From NCBI GenBank assembly GCA_958421945.1, contig CATZMZ010000009.1, forward strand, positions 1 to 63,629: DNA of 63,629 bases, given 5' to 3'. The notes under the pieces were generated by a model that saw only the letters and a list, made by a program, of their open reading frames with translations, was not told the origin of the DNA and ran no database searches. Shown here piece by piece: positions 47,193 through 54,627 of this stretch (the stretch's first letter is position 1; every line of letters starts with the position of its first letter). This DNA is from an uncultured Eubacteriales bacterium. GTDB taxonomy: Bacteria; Bacillota; Clostridia; Christensenellales; Borkfalkiaceae. A program made the translations under genes and the position numbers.

Positions 47193-47221
47193 ATTTTAGC
47201 ATAAATAATCCCAAAACACAA
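47193..47221 (-). promoter_or_regulatory. promoter of the ruvX fusion gene
   Basis: TTGTGT (47216-47221), a 17-base spacer and TAAAAT (47193-47198) on the minus strand. The GTG start is only 6 bases after the -10 box, consistent with a leaderless transcript. Confidence 0.6.
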
Positions 47222-47336
47222 GTTTATTATGCGTTTCTATTTAAAATCAACTTGCCTGAACGGCATAAAAAGCGTAAAACTCCCTTTTTTACCACGTCGC
47301 GGCAAATGCGCGGGCAAACGCAGAAAAAACCGAAAC

Positions 47337-47369
47337 CGCCGCCGCGGCGAGCAATTCGCCGCGGCGGCG
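47337..47369 (-). terminator. terminator of the YtxH-like gene
   Basis: A 14-bp, almost pure GC stem (CGCCGCCGCGGCGA and its complement, 5-base loop) followed on the minus strand by a T-rich tract with six consecutive T residues, 33 bases past the stop at 47402. Confidence 0.8.
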
Positions 47370-47401
47370 TATACCGTATTAAGCTCTGCTTATCGGATCT
47401 G

Positions 47402-47566
47402 TTATTGCGCGGAGCTTTTTTTGTTCTGTTTGCCCATATCCTCGATTTTTTCTTTAACCTGTTGCTGACCGGTTTTAACGGCTTGCCTTGCCTTGGCGGA
47501 ATTAGTGGCTATAACCGCGCCGCCCACCATACCGAGAATAATTCCCATTAAGAATTTATCGTCCAT
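47402..47566 (-). CDS. YtxH-like small membrane protein
   Basis: A 54-residue protein with a Gly-rich hydrophobic helix (LMGIILGMVGGAVIA, residues 6-20) and a charged helical tail (KARQAVKTGQQQVKEKIEDM). This plan matches YtxH-type small envelope proteins linked to stress in Bacillota; the assignment rests on general features. It has an AGGAGG ribosome site and a terminator. It is not cotranscribed in an obvious way with iscU (stop at 47741), which is upstream. Confidence 0.75.
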   Translation of the reverse strand: MDDKFLMGIILGMVGGAVIATNSAKARQAVKTGQQQVKEKIEDMGKQNKKSSAQ

Positions 47567-47740
47567 AACGAACCTCCTTTTCGCAATTATTATGCGCGAA
47601 AAAAGGCGAATTATGCAACGTTTGACAACGTCGGGCGTCCGTTGCGGAGGTTATCCCTTAAAATATAAGAGTTGCGCCCTGCCGTAAAGCGTTGTGCTGC
47701 TCGCTTTATGAAACGTTTATAAAACGTTACCGCCGCGATA

Positions 47741-48112
47741 TTAAGCGTTTTGTTTTGCGCGGTAATCGTCAATCGCTTTTTTGATGGCTTCTTCCGCAAG
47801 GACGGAACAGTGAATTTTTTGTGGCGGCAGACCGCCGAGCTTTTCGATAACCGCTTTGTTGGTTACCTTCAAAGCCTCGTCGAGCGTCATACCCTTAATC
47901 ATTTCCGTTGCGGTGGAGCTTGTCGCAATAGCCGCCGCGCACCCGAAGGTTTTAAATTTTGCGTCCTCGATGACGTTATCCTTAATGCGGAGCGTGATTT
48001 GCATAATATCGCCGCAAACCTCGTTGCCGACCGTACCCGTCCCGTCGGGGTTCTCTATTTCACCCACGTTTTTGGGGTTTTTGAACACATCCATTACCTT
48101 TTCGCTATACAT
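47741..48112 (-). CDS. iscU: iron-sulfur cluster scaffold IscU/NifU-like
   Basis: A 123-residue scaffold on which Fe-S clusters are assembled. The three conserved Cys are Cys33 (EVCGD with Asp35), Cys58 (FGCAAA) and Cys102 (HCSVLAEEA). Length fits the NifU N-terminal domain. It overlaps the iscS stop by 8 bases, so expression is coupled to the sulfur donor. Confidence 0.96.
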   Translation of the reverse strand: MYSEKVMDVFKNPKNVGEIENPDGTGTVGNEVCGDIMQITLRIKDNVIEDAKFKTFGCAAAIATSSTATEMIKGMTLDEALKVTNKAVIEKLGGLPPQKIHCSVLAEEAIKKAIDDYRAKQNA

Positions 48113-49295
48113 TTTTAATAATCTCCTCTTTTTTAAATAACGGCGACATATCGCGCAGTCTTTCCACCGCGCGCTTTAACACGTCCACGGTGTAGTCTAT
48201 TTCTTCCATAGTGTTGTGTTTGCCGAACGAAAATCTTATACTTCCGTGCGCAAGCCCCTCGGGCAGTCCTAACGCGAGCAGCACGTGCGACGGCTCTAAC
48301 GAACCGGACGAGCATGCCGAACCGGACGATACGGCGATTCCCGCTAAGTCAAGGCTGAACAGTATCGATTCGCCCTCTATATACCTGAACGAAAAATCCG
48401 CGTTTGCGGGAAGTCTGTTTGCTTTTCTCGGTCCGTTAAGTTTAACGAACGGCACTTCGCTCAGCACGCGCTCGATAAACCTGTCCCGCAGTCCGGATAC
48501 GTACTCGAAATTCTTTTCCAAATCTCTCGCCGCGACCCTGAACGCTTCGGCAAAACCCACTACTCCCGGGACGTTCGTCGTTCCTCCGCGCTTCATTCTT
48601 TCCTGATGTCCGCCCGTTTGAATGCTGTCGATAAGCAAGCCGTTCCTGATATACAGCGCGCCCACGCCCTTAGGTCCGTAAATCTTATGCGAACTCATAG
48701 AAAGCATGTCCACGCCGAGGTCCTTAACGTCGATTTTAAGTACGCCCGCCGCCTGAACTGCGTCCGCAAAGCACACGACGCCGTGTTCGTGCGCGATTTT
48801 TGCTATTTCCTTAATCGGTTCAATCGTGCCGACCTCGTTATTAGCGAGCATACAACCGATAAAAATCGTATCCGGTCTGATTATCGAAGCGAGATAATCG
48901 AGGTCGACGAATCCCTCTTCGTCCACTTTCATAAACGATATTTCGTAGCCTTCTTTTTCGAGAACGTGAGCCGTGGTAATCATAGCGGCGTGTTCGATGG
49001 GGCTTATTATAATGTGTTTGCCCTTGTTTTTGAACGCGCTTGCCGTGCCGCGAAGCGCCCAGTTATCGCTTTCCGTTCCGCCGGAGGTAAAATACAGCTC
49101 GTTGGGTTTGCAGTTAATAATCCCCGCGATGGTATCCCTTGCCTCGTCAACAGCTTTAACCGCTTCCCTGCCAAACACGTGCTGACTGTTGGGGTTGCCG
49201 AAGATAGTCGAGAAATACGGCTTCATTTTTTCAAAAGCTTCCTCGCACACGGGCGTGGTCGCCGCGTGGTCGAAATAAATAGGTGTTTTTATCAT
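48105..49295 (-). CDS. iscS: cysteine desulfurase IscS/NifS
   Basis: A 396-residue PLP enzyme that takes sulfur from cysteine. The PLP lysine is in SSHKIYGPKG (Lys204). The ring-stacking His is in EHAAM (His102), and the active-site Cys in SGSACSSGS (Cys328) lies on the typical mobile loop. The ribosome site AGGAAG is present. It lies between iscR and iscU and supplies the scaffold. Confidence 0.96.
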   Translation of the reverse strand: MIKTPIYFDHAATTPVCEEAFEKMKPYFSTIFGNPNSQHVFGREAVKAVDEARDTIAGIINCKPNELYFTSGGTESDNWALRGTASAFKNKGKHIIISPIEHAAMITTAHVLEKEGYEISFMKVDEEGFVDLDYLASIIRPDTIFIGCMLANNEVGTIEPIKEIAKIAHEHGVVCFADAVQAAGVLKIDVKDLGVDMLSMSSHKIYGPKGVGALYIRNGLLIDSIQTGGHQERMKRGGTTNVPGVVGFAEAFRVAARDLEKNFEYVSGLRDRFIERVLSEVPFVKLNGPRKANRLPANADFSFRYIEGESILFSLDLAGIAVSSGSACSSGSLEPSHVLLALGLPEGLAHGSIRFSFGKHNTMEEIDYTVDVLKRAVERLRDMSPLFKKEEIIKNV

Positions 49296-49384
49296 AAAGT
49301 CACTTCCTTTTTAGCGCATTGTAAACATTATATAATACCGCGAAAGCAAGCGGCAAACGCGACGCGCGAAACGCAAATTCCGAC

Positions 49385-49783
49385 TTAAACCTCGCCGTTG
49401 AGCATTTGCCTGAGGGTCATCGAATCGAGCAACTCGTTAATGCCGTTATACAGCCTTTTCCAGACCTTGCTTGACGGGCAGCACTTGCACGTTCCCTTTT
49501 TGGTAACGCATTCGATAATCTCCATATCGTCCTCGAGCGCGCGCACGATTTCGCCGATTTTAATATCCTCGGGCGGTTTTGCAAGAAAATAACCGCCGCT
49601 TGCGCCGCGATTTGCGGACACGATGCCCCGTGCGGACAACATTCTCATGATTTTTTCAAGATATTTGCCCGAAACGGAAATTTTTGCCTCTAACTCGCTT
49701 GCGGAAACGGGTTGAACGTTATAATTATTTGCGAGAATATGGCACGCCATAAGCCCGTAATGCGTTTTTGACGACAGCTTCAT
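49385..49783 (-). CDS. iscR: Rrf2-family Fe-S regulator (IscR-like)
   Basis: A 132-residue winged-helix regulator. The N-terminal HTH is MKLSSKTHYGLMACHILAN to NRGASGGY. Cysteines at 92, 99, 101 and 102 (ECVTKKGTCKCC) are placed to bind an Fe-S cluster, as in IscR. It heads the isc operon, and a 25-base inverted repeat overlaps its transcript start, suggesting self-control by Fe-S status. A CymR-like role in sulfur control is less likely because of the Cys set. Confidence 0.9.
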   Translation of the reverse strand: MKLSSKTHYGLMACHILANNYNVQPVSASELEAKISVSGKYLEKIMRMLSARGIVSANRGASGGYFLAKPPEDIKIGEIVRALEDDMEIIECVTKKGTCKCCPSSKVWKRLYNGINELLDSMTLRQMLNGEV

Positions 49784-49827
49784 ACCCCCTCCTCCCGCGA
49801 AAGCATTACTTCCTGCCTGCGTTTTTC

Positions 49828-49852
49828 AATTGCAACCTTTTTGGTTGCAATT
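49828..49852. promoter_or_regulatory. operator-like inverted repeat at the iscR transcript start
   Basis: A perfect inverted repeat, AATTGCAACC N5 GGTTGCAATT, begins 2 bases after the -10 box. It covers the expected start point, so a bound dimer such as IscR would block transcription. It could also form an RNA hairpin at the 5' end. Confidence 0.7.
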
Positions 49853-49854
49853 TT

Positions 49855-49883
49855 ATTATATTCCAAAAGTCGAATTATGTCAA
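49855..49883 (-). promoter_or_regulatory. isc operon promoter
   Basis: TTGACA (49878-49883), a 17-base spacer and TATAAT (49855-49860) on the minus strand form a perfect consensus promoter, about 70 bases before iscR. Confidence 0.88.
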
Positions 49884-49930
49884 TCGTTTTTTTATCGAAA
49901 AAAAGAAAAATTTTTTCAGGGGAAAAGCGC

Positions 49931-49964
49931 GCCGCCCCGAAGCGGAAAATCGCTTCGGGGCGGC
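49931..49964 (-). terminator. terminator downstream of the SANT/Myb-like gene
   Basis: A perfect 14-bp stem (GCCGCCCCGAAGCG and its complement, 6-base loop) lies about 120 bases after the stop at 50084. A moderate T-run follows on the minus strand. The remaining 49965-50083 shows no gene. Confidence 0.72.
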
Positions 49965-50083
49965 TGTGTGCGAAAGAAAATTTCTTTTGTGATTACCGTT
50001 TTTCGCCGCTTAAACAAACGCGCTTTAACTCGGTTATAAAGCGGATTGCCTAACCAAAATTACCGAAACCTGCTTAATAACAC

Positions 50084-50779
50084 TTAACTTAACATGTCGC
50101 GGCTTTTGTTTTTGGAAAAGAACGGAACGGCATTGCCCTTTCCGCCGTAAAGAATTGCCGATAAGCGCAAGTTTTCCGCCTCGAGCTTTTCGATTTTGCC
50201 TTTAAGATATTCGTTTTCACGGCGAGTTTTAAACGAAATACGTTCCACAAGTCCGTTGATTTCGCGTTTTAAGCGTTCGAACTGAAATTCGGGGATTTCG
50301 GGGAACTTGTCTGCTTTTTGTCCGACGTTTACCGTTTCGCCCGTTTCCTCTTTTATTTCCCCGACGATTTTTGCGACAAGCTCCGGCTTTTTTGCGAGAA
50401 TGCTTCTGTATTTATTCTGATACCTTAACGCCCGTTTCGCGTCGCCGCCCGTGATTTCGGCAATGCATTTTCTCACCGATTTTCCGTCCTTAACGCCCGT
50501 TAAAACCTTTTTAAGCATTTCAGCCTCCTCGCGCGCGTCAAACTCTTCGATAACGTTTACTTTTAACGCCTTGCCGCCGAGATGCTCGTCGCAAAACCGT
50601 TTGTCGGAAGCAGAAAGCTTCGCAAGCGCGTAATAAAGATTTCTTACCGTACCCTTCGCCTTGCCCGAGCTTTGCGCGAACGCCTCGAAGGTTTTAGTCA
50701 GCGTTTCGTTTTTTCTGCCCTTTAAAAATTCGGCAAGCTCCGTCATGTCGCTTTCTTTATAACCGTAAATTTTTTCCAT
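50084..50779 (-). CDS. putative SANT/Myb-like DNA-binding protein with C-terminal coiled coil
   Basis: A 231-residue cytoplasmic protein. Residues 1-60 look like a Myb/SANT-type helical DNA-binding module (repeated 'aefLkgRKNETLTKTFEAF' helix pattern), loosely like the RsfA family of sporulation regulators. A helical middle follows, and residues 180-220 form a coiled coil (LVERISFKTRRENEYLKGKI region). It is highly basic overall. It is divergent from the unknown gene at 50842, with only 62 bases between, and may control it. The family call is tentative. Confidence 0.65.
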   Translation of the reverse strand: MEKIYGYKESDMTELAEFLKGRKNETLTKTFEAFAQSSGKAKGTVRNLYYALAKLSASDKRFCDEHLGGKALKVNVIEEFDAREEAEMLKKVLTGVKDGKSVRKCIAEITGGDAKRALRYQNKYRSILAKKPELVAKIVGEIKEETGETVNVGQKADKFPEIPEFQFERLKREINGLVERISFKTRRENEYLKGKIEKLEAENLRLSAILYGGKGNAVPFFSKNKSRDMLS

Positions 50780-50841
50780 AATAATCTCCTTTTATTTTTC
50801 GGTAAGGTTATTGACTTTAAAAACGAAAAATATACTTTAAT

Positions 50842-51786
50842 ATGTATTTTTATTTTCAAAGCGATTTTACGTGCGCGATTAAAACGGACGGAAGAGTTGC
50901 CGCAAAGCTGAACGTCGGCGAGTCGCTGCGGCTCGATTTGTCCGAAAGCGAGTTTTTAGAGATATGCCCCACGGGCAGCACGGAATCTCCGACCGCGTTT
51001 TTCCCCGACGAGGAATTTTTAAGCTTCCCGCCCGAAAACGTTATCATAACCGATTTGCGCGGCGGCTATCTGCTTAATTTTATAAAACGGCGCGCGGATA
51101 ACGGGTTTAAAGTGCTTGCGCAGAAAAAGTTTTCCGATATGGCAGTAACGGTATTTTGCGAAAACGGGCTTAAACTTTCGGTAGAAACGCTGTCCGATTT
51201 TTACGCCGAGAATCTTCCGCATTTTTGCGATTCCGCGGAAATAAAGCGGGAATTTATCGACGGGAACGACGCGATATTCGTTTTGCTTCCGACGGCTTCG
51301 GGCGTTGGCGTTTCGGCGTATACTCTGTCGGCGGGCAAGATAAAAAAAGCCTTTTCGCGCGAGGTCAGCTCTTGCGGATTTGAAAACGGATTTTATACGC
51401 TCGAGAAAATGAAAGACGTTGCGAAGCACGAAATTAAGATATTTTGGAATTGTGCGGGATCGGAATTTAAGGAACGCGAAAGGCATGTTTTGCACTCTCC
51501 GAAATTTAAACCAGAACTGATTTGCGACGCGACGATACCGTACGCATTTGCGGAGGAATTTTTGGTCGGCGGAGATTACGGGTTTTTCCTTTCCGACGGG
51601 GTGAAGAAAAACGCCGACAAACTCGGCGGATATTTCGGAAACTTTATAGGCGTGTGCGTGCCGCCGTCATTCCGCGATTATCGCGAAGTAGGCTTAATAA
51701 AACGTGCGGGCGAACGCAGGTATTCGGTGGATTATTTTACGTTTGAAGTTTTTGACGGAAAAATTACTAATATCAAAAAAACGTAA
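50842..51786 (+). CDS. unknown 314-residue protein, possibly leaderless
   Basis: I do not recognise this family. The product is soluble-looking, with a beta-rich N-terminal third (MYFYFQSDFTCAIKTDGRV) and a mixed remainder, and has no signal peptide or membrane helix. No ribosome site precedes the ATG. A TATACT lies 5 bases upstream, so the start codon may be the transcript start. It is divergent from the Myb-like gene. The start choice is supported by the lack of other in-frame starts near the N-terminus. Confidence 0.65.
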   Translation: MYFYFQSDFTCAIKTDGRVAAKLNVGESLRLDLSESEFLEICPTGSTESPTAFFPDEEFLSFPPENVIITDLRGGYLLNFIKRRADNGFKVLAQKKFSDMAVTVFCENGLKLSVETLSDFYAENLPHFCDSAEIKREFIDGNDAIFVLLPTASGVGVSAYTLSAGKIKKAFSREVSSCGFENGFYTLEKMKDVAKHEIKIFWNCAGSEFKERERHVLHSPKFKPELICDATIPYAFAEEFLVGGDYGFFLSDGVKKNADKLGGYFGNFIGVCVPPSFRDYREVGLIKRAGERRYSVDYFTFEVFDGKITNIKKT

Positions 51787-51937
51787 CAAATAGTTATCCG
51801 CTTAAACAATAACTATCAATAAATCTTTAGCTTTTACGCGGTCAATAATGCTTTCGTGACTTAAAAAACAAGAATTTAAGAAGATATAGTTAAGATTTTC
51901 AAGGGAACGGATATTTAACGGGTTTAAACACAAAACA

Positions 51938-51962
51938 GCGCGTAAGGCAAAGCCTTCCGCGC
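51938..51962 (-). terminator. terminator of the cyclophilin-like gene
   Basis: A stem of GCGCG-TAAGGC with GCCTT-CCGCGC, 3-base loop, and a following TGTTTTG tract on the minus strand, 23 bases past the stop at 51985. The gap 51787-51937 shows nothing else. Confidence 0.65.
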
Positions 51963-51984
51963 CCGAAAAAATTTCAATTTATAA

Positions 51985-52800
51985 CTATTTAAGCTTAACC
52001 GAAACGATTTTCGTGTTTTCGGAAATTTTAACGTTTTGTTTGTTAAAGCGAACGAGCTGCTCGTTTTTAGCTTCGAAAACGGTGTCTTTATCGACCGAAT
52101 CGTAATCCGATTTGGTTACGCAGTGGAATTCAAGCCCGTAATTCTCGCCACTCTTTGCCGCGTCGTACTCGCCCGTATAATAAATAACGTATTCGGTATA
52201 ATTGTCGCTGCTGTCGAAAACCTTACCGAGCGCGTCGATAGCCTCTGAATTAGCGGTCGCGGTCTTATCGTAGGTGGCGAACACGCAGAAATAACCGTTA
52301 TACTCGCTTATCGCGTCGGTGGGAATAAACCAGGTTGCCATGCCGCTGTCCATTCCGTTTGACGCCTTGTATTTGCTGTCGGAAGCGTCAAAAGCGGTCC
52401 AGCTTCTCCAAATCCCGATAGAGCCTTTCTCGGAAACGAGATTGCTGCCCGTCGTGCCGTTCTTTTCGAACTCGCCGTAAATTTCGGGTTTTGCGGCAGA
52501 CTGTTTAACGTTTTTTCCGTCAAGCACCAGGTCGCCGACCATAAGTTGCTTACCGAACGAATCGTTTTTGTAAATAAGCGAACCGTCGTAATAGCCTTCC
52601 GCAACGTATTTTTCGATAATCTTGCACGTTTCGGGCGCAAGGTGGCGGTAAAGCTCGACCGACATAGTGTATTCCGTGCCGTTGGCAGAAAGTTTAACCT
52701 CCATCGTCTTGATGTCCTCGCAAGCGGAAAGACCGAAGCAGGCGGTAACGCACGCTAACGACGTTACGGCGCATAAGATTTTTTTAAGGAACTTGTTCAT
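51985..52800 (-). CDS. cyclophilin-like peptidyl-prolyl isomerase lipoprotein
   Basis: A 271-residue lipoprotein (signal peptide, lipobox LSAC, Cys27). The mature part resembles the cyclophilin fold, with 'VELYRHLAPETCKIIEKYV' and 'GYYDGSLIYKN' in place of the standard 'APxTVxNF' and 'YxGxxFHR' segments. The catalytic Arg of the FHR motif is not preserved, so activity is uncertain. It could be a folding factor for exported proteins. The start is the ATG at 52800 with AGGAGA upstream, and a consensus promoter lies at 52844-52872. Confidence 0.82.
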   Translation of the reverse strand: MNKFLKKILCAVTSLACVTACFGLSACEDIKTMEVKLSANGTEYTMSVELYRHLAPETCKIIEKYVAEGYYDGSLIYKNDSFGKQLMVGDLVLDGKNVKQSAAKPEIYGEFEKNGTTGSNLVSEKGSIGIWRSWTAFDASDSKYKASNGMDSGMATWFIPTDAISEYNGYFCVFATYDKTATANSEAIDALGKVFDSSDNYTEYVIYYTGEYDAAKSGENYGLEFHCVTKSDYDSVDKDTVFEAKNEQLVRFNKQNVKISENTKIVSVKLK

Positions 52801-52843
52801 TATATTCTCCTTAACGGTAATTTCATTTAATCGTGATATATAT

Positions 52844-52872
52844 ATTTTACTAATAATTTGCGTGAATGTCAA
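52844..52872 (-). promoter_or_regulatory. promoter of the cyclophilin-like gene
   Basis: TTGACA (52867-52872), a 17-base spacer and TAAAAT (52844-52849) on the minus strand, 44 bases before the start. Confidence 0.82.
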
Positions 52873-52990
52873 TAAAAGTTTTCACTTTTTCCATAAAATA
52901 AAACAAAAACTGTCCGAAAACCGCGAAAAGGCACACCCGGCGAGAGCTTTATCCTCCGTCGTTTCGTTCGGGAAAGCCTTTTCGTCTCTC

Positions 52991-53340
52991 TGCGACGGAG
53001 TACGGAAGAATCTCAACCCCCCACCGTGTCATTGCGAGGAGCAAAGCGACGTGGCAATCTCCGCGGCAGCGACTATATCTCAATCCTTACGTCTTTCCGA
53101 CCACCCCGACGGAGTACTGAAGTATCCCAACCCCCCACCATGTCATTGCGAGGAGCAAAGCGACGTGGCAATCTCCGCGGCAGCGACTATATCTCAATCC
53201 TTACGTCTTTCCGACCAACACGACGGATTACGGAAGTATCCCAACCCCCACCATGTTATTGCGAGGAGCGCAGCGACGTGGCAATCTCCGCGGCAGCGAC
53301 TATATTTCAATCCTTACGTCTTTCCGACCACCACGACGGG
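52991..53340 (+). repeat. three tandem copies of a ~114-bp dispersed repeat
   Basis: The core ATTGCGAGGAGC...GACGTGGCAATCTCC begins at 53031, 53145 and 53258, giving periods of 114 and 113 bases. Each unit continues with CGCGGCAGCGACTATAT, then TCAATCCTTACGTCTTTCC and a GACGG...GAAGTATC tail. ATTGC and GCAAT form imperfect ends of an inverted repeat. Further copies occur at 58.8 and 63.3 kb. Apparent long frames across them are artefacts of the repeat. No other gene lies between 52873 and 53490. Confidence 0.92.
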
Positions 53341-53428
53341 ACGGGCGATAAAAATAGCCTTTTACGCAAAAAGGTCAGCATCAAAGTCGATATGACTTTA
53401 AGCCAACCTCTTTTTCGTTTCAGATGAT

Positions 53429-53464
53429 AAGCGGCGTTTGATTATGCGTTTTATCCGCCGCTTT
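53429..53464. repeat. inverted repeat downstream of the ribose-type operon
   Basis: Arms AAGCGGCG and CGCCGCTT enclose a ~20-base loop and lie about 30 bases past the stop at 53491. The T-run is on the plus-strand side, so it is only a weak candidate terminator for the minus-strand operon. Confidence 0.45.
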
Positions 53465-53490
53465 TTCTATCGTTTTGCGCGATTATTAAA

Positions 53491-54537
53491 TTAACCCTGA
53501 TAAACGATATTGTTTTTAATCATTTCGTCAACGTTCGAAGCGTCCCACCACGAACCCGCGATGTCAACCTTCGCAGTAACCGTTTTGCCTTCGGCGGCAA
53601 AGACAGCCTGTTCTACCGCAGAATAGCCGATTTGATAGGAATCCTGCGCAACCGAACCGACAAGTTTAGCACCGGTGGTCTTTTTCATCCAGTCGATTTG
53701 CTTCGTGCCTGCGTCGAATCCGCAGAACTTGATTGCGTCGTATTTATTGCCGGCAGCCGCGATAGCGTCGCTGACCTGCTTAACAACGCCTTCGTTGCTC
53801 ATAAACAAAGCGTCGATATGCTTTTCGAAAAGAGCTTCCAAAGCGGTTTTGTAAGCGTTATCCGAATCGCCGGGCTTAACCTCTTTTGCGATTTCGTATT
53901 TACCCTTCGTCGTTGCGTCTTTATCCGCCAACTCTTTGAACTTGGTTTCAAAACCGGAAGCGCGGTCGATACCCGACTGGGTTTCGTCGTGCTGAATTAT
54001 ACCGACAACGTACTTACCTTCTTTACTTGCGATATCCCCTTTAATCGCCTCGAAGAACTTTTCAGCCGCGAGACCCGCCGCCAAAGTGTTGCTCGTTGCA
54101 ACGGATGATTTTATGGGGTTCTTTTTGGCATCGTCGAGGGCTTTAACGTCGTTTGCCCAAATACCGCTGTCGAACTGAACTACGGGGAGTTTTTGGTCGT
54201 ACGCGCTGATAAGACTGTCTACAAAGCCTTCGCCGATAGTCGCGAGAACGAGAGCCGCCGGCTTATTGCTGAGCGCGGTGGTAACCATTTCTTTCTGGCT
54301 GGGTAAGTCTTTCGGAGATTCGCTTGCAGGACCGCGATAGGTTATTTTGTAACCGTACTTTTTGCCTGCGTCCTCAGCGCCTTTCTTAACGGACTGCCAG
54401 AAAGCGTGAGATTCGCCTTTCGAAACTACCGCAATAGTTTTTTGCTCCGTGCCGGTATTGCACGAGCAGGAAGCAAACATTGTGAACATACACGCGATTG
54501 CGCATATAATCGGTAAAAGCCTTCTAAGTTTTTTCAT
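53491..54537 (-). CDS. sugar-binding lipoprotein of a ribose-type ABC importer
   Basis: A 348-residue periplasmic-binding-protein-like lipoprotein (Cys24 in FASC). The mature domain starts KTIAVVSKGESHAFWQSV and follows the RbsB/galactose-binding fold with two alpha/beta lobes. It should bind a monosaccharide or small sugar for the permease and ATPase encoded upstream in the same operon. The order here, ATPase-permease-binding protein, is common for this class. The ribosome site GGAGGGG is strong. The sugar is unknown. Confidence 0.92.
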   Translation of the reverse strand: MKKLRRLLPIICAIACMFTMFASCSCNTGTEQKTIAVVSKGESHAFWQSVKKGAEDAGKKYGYKITYRGPASESPKDLPSQKEMVTTALSNKPAALVLATIGEGFVDSLISAYDQKLPVVQFDSGIWANDVKALDDAKKNPIKSSVATSNTLAAGLAAEKFFEAIKGDIASKEGKYVVGIIQHDETQSGIDRASGFETKFKELADKDATTKGKYEIAKEVKPGDSDNAYKTALEALFEKHIDALFMSNEGVVKQVSDAIAAAGNKYDAIKFCGFDAGTKQIDWMKKTTGAKLVGSVAQDSYQIGYSAVEQAVFAAEGKTVTAKVDIAGSWWDASNVDEMIKNNIVYQG

Positions 54538-54627
54538 AGGAATTTCCCCTCCTCTATTTTTACCCTTTCGGGTTTATTCCGTATAATTTTCGTTAAGCCT
54601 TTCGCTTACGTTTTTTTTAAGTCTTTC

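Noticed and set aside
52991..53340. CRISPR-like array
   Set aside because: Units are ~114 bases and repeat almost entirely, with no unique spacers and no cas genes nearby; this is a tandem dispersed repeat.
52667..53427. Long plus-strand frames encoding 'CHCEEQSDVAISAA' or 'SLRGAKRRGN' peptides
   Set aside because: They run across the tandem repeats, lack ribosome sites and repeat the same peptide because the DNA repeats.
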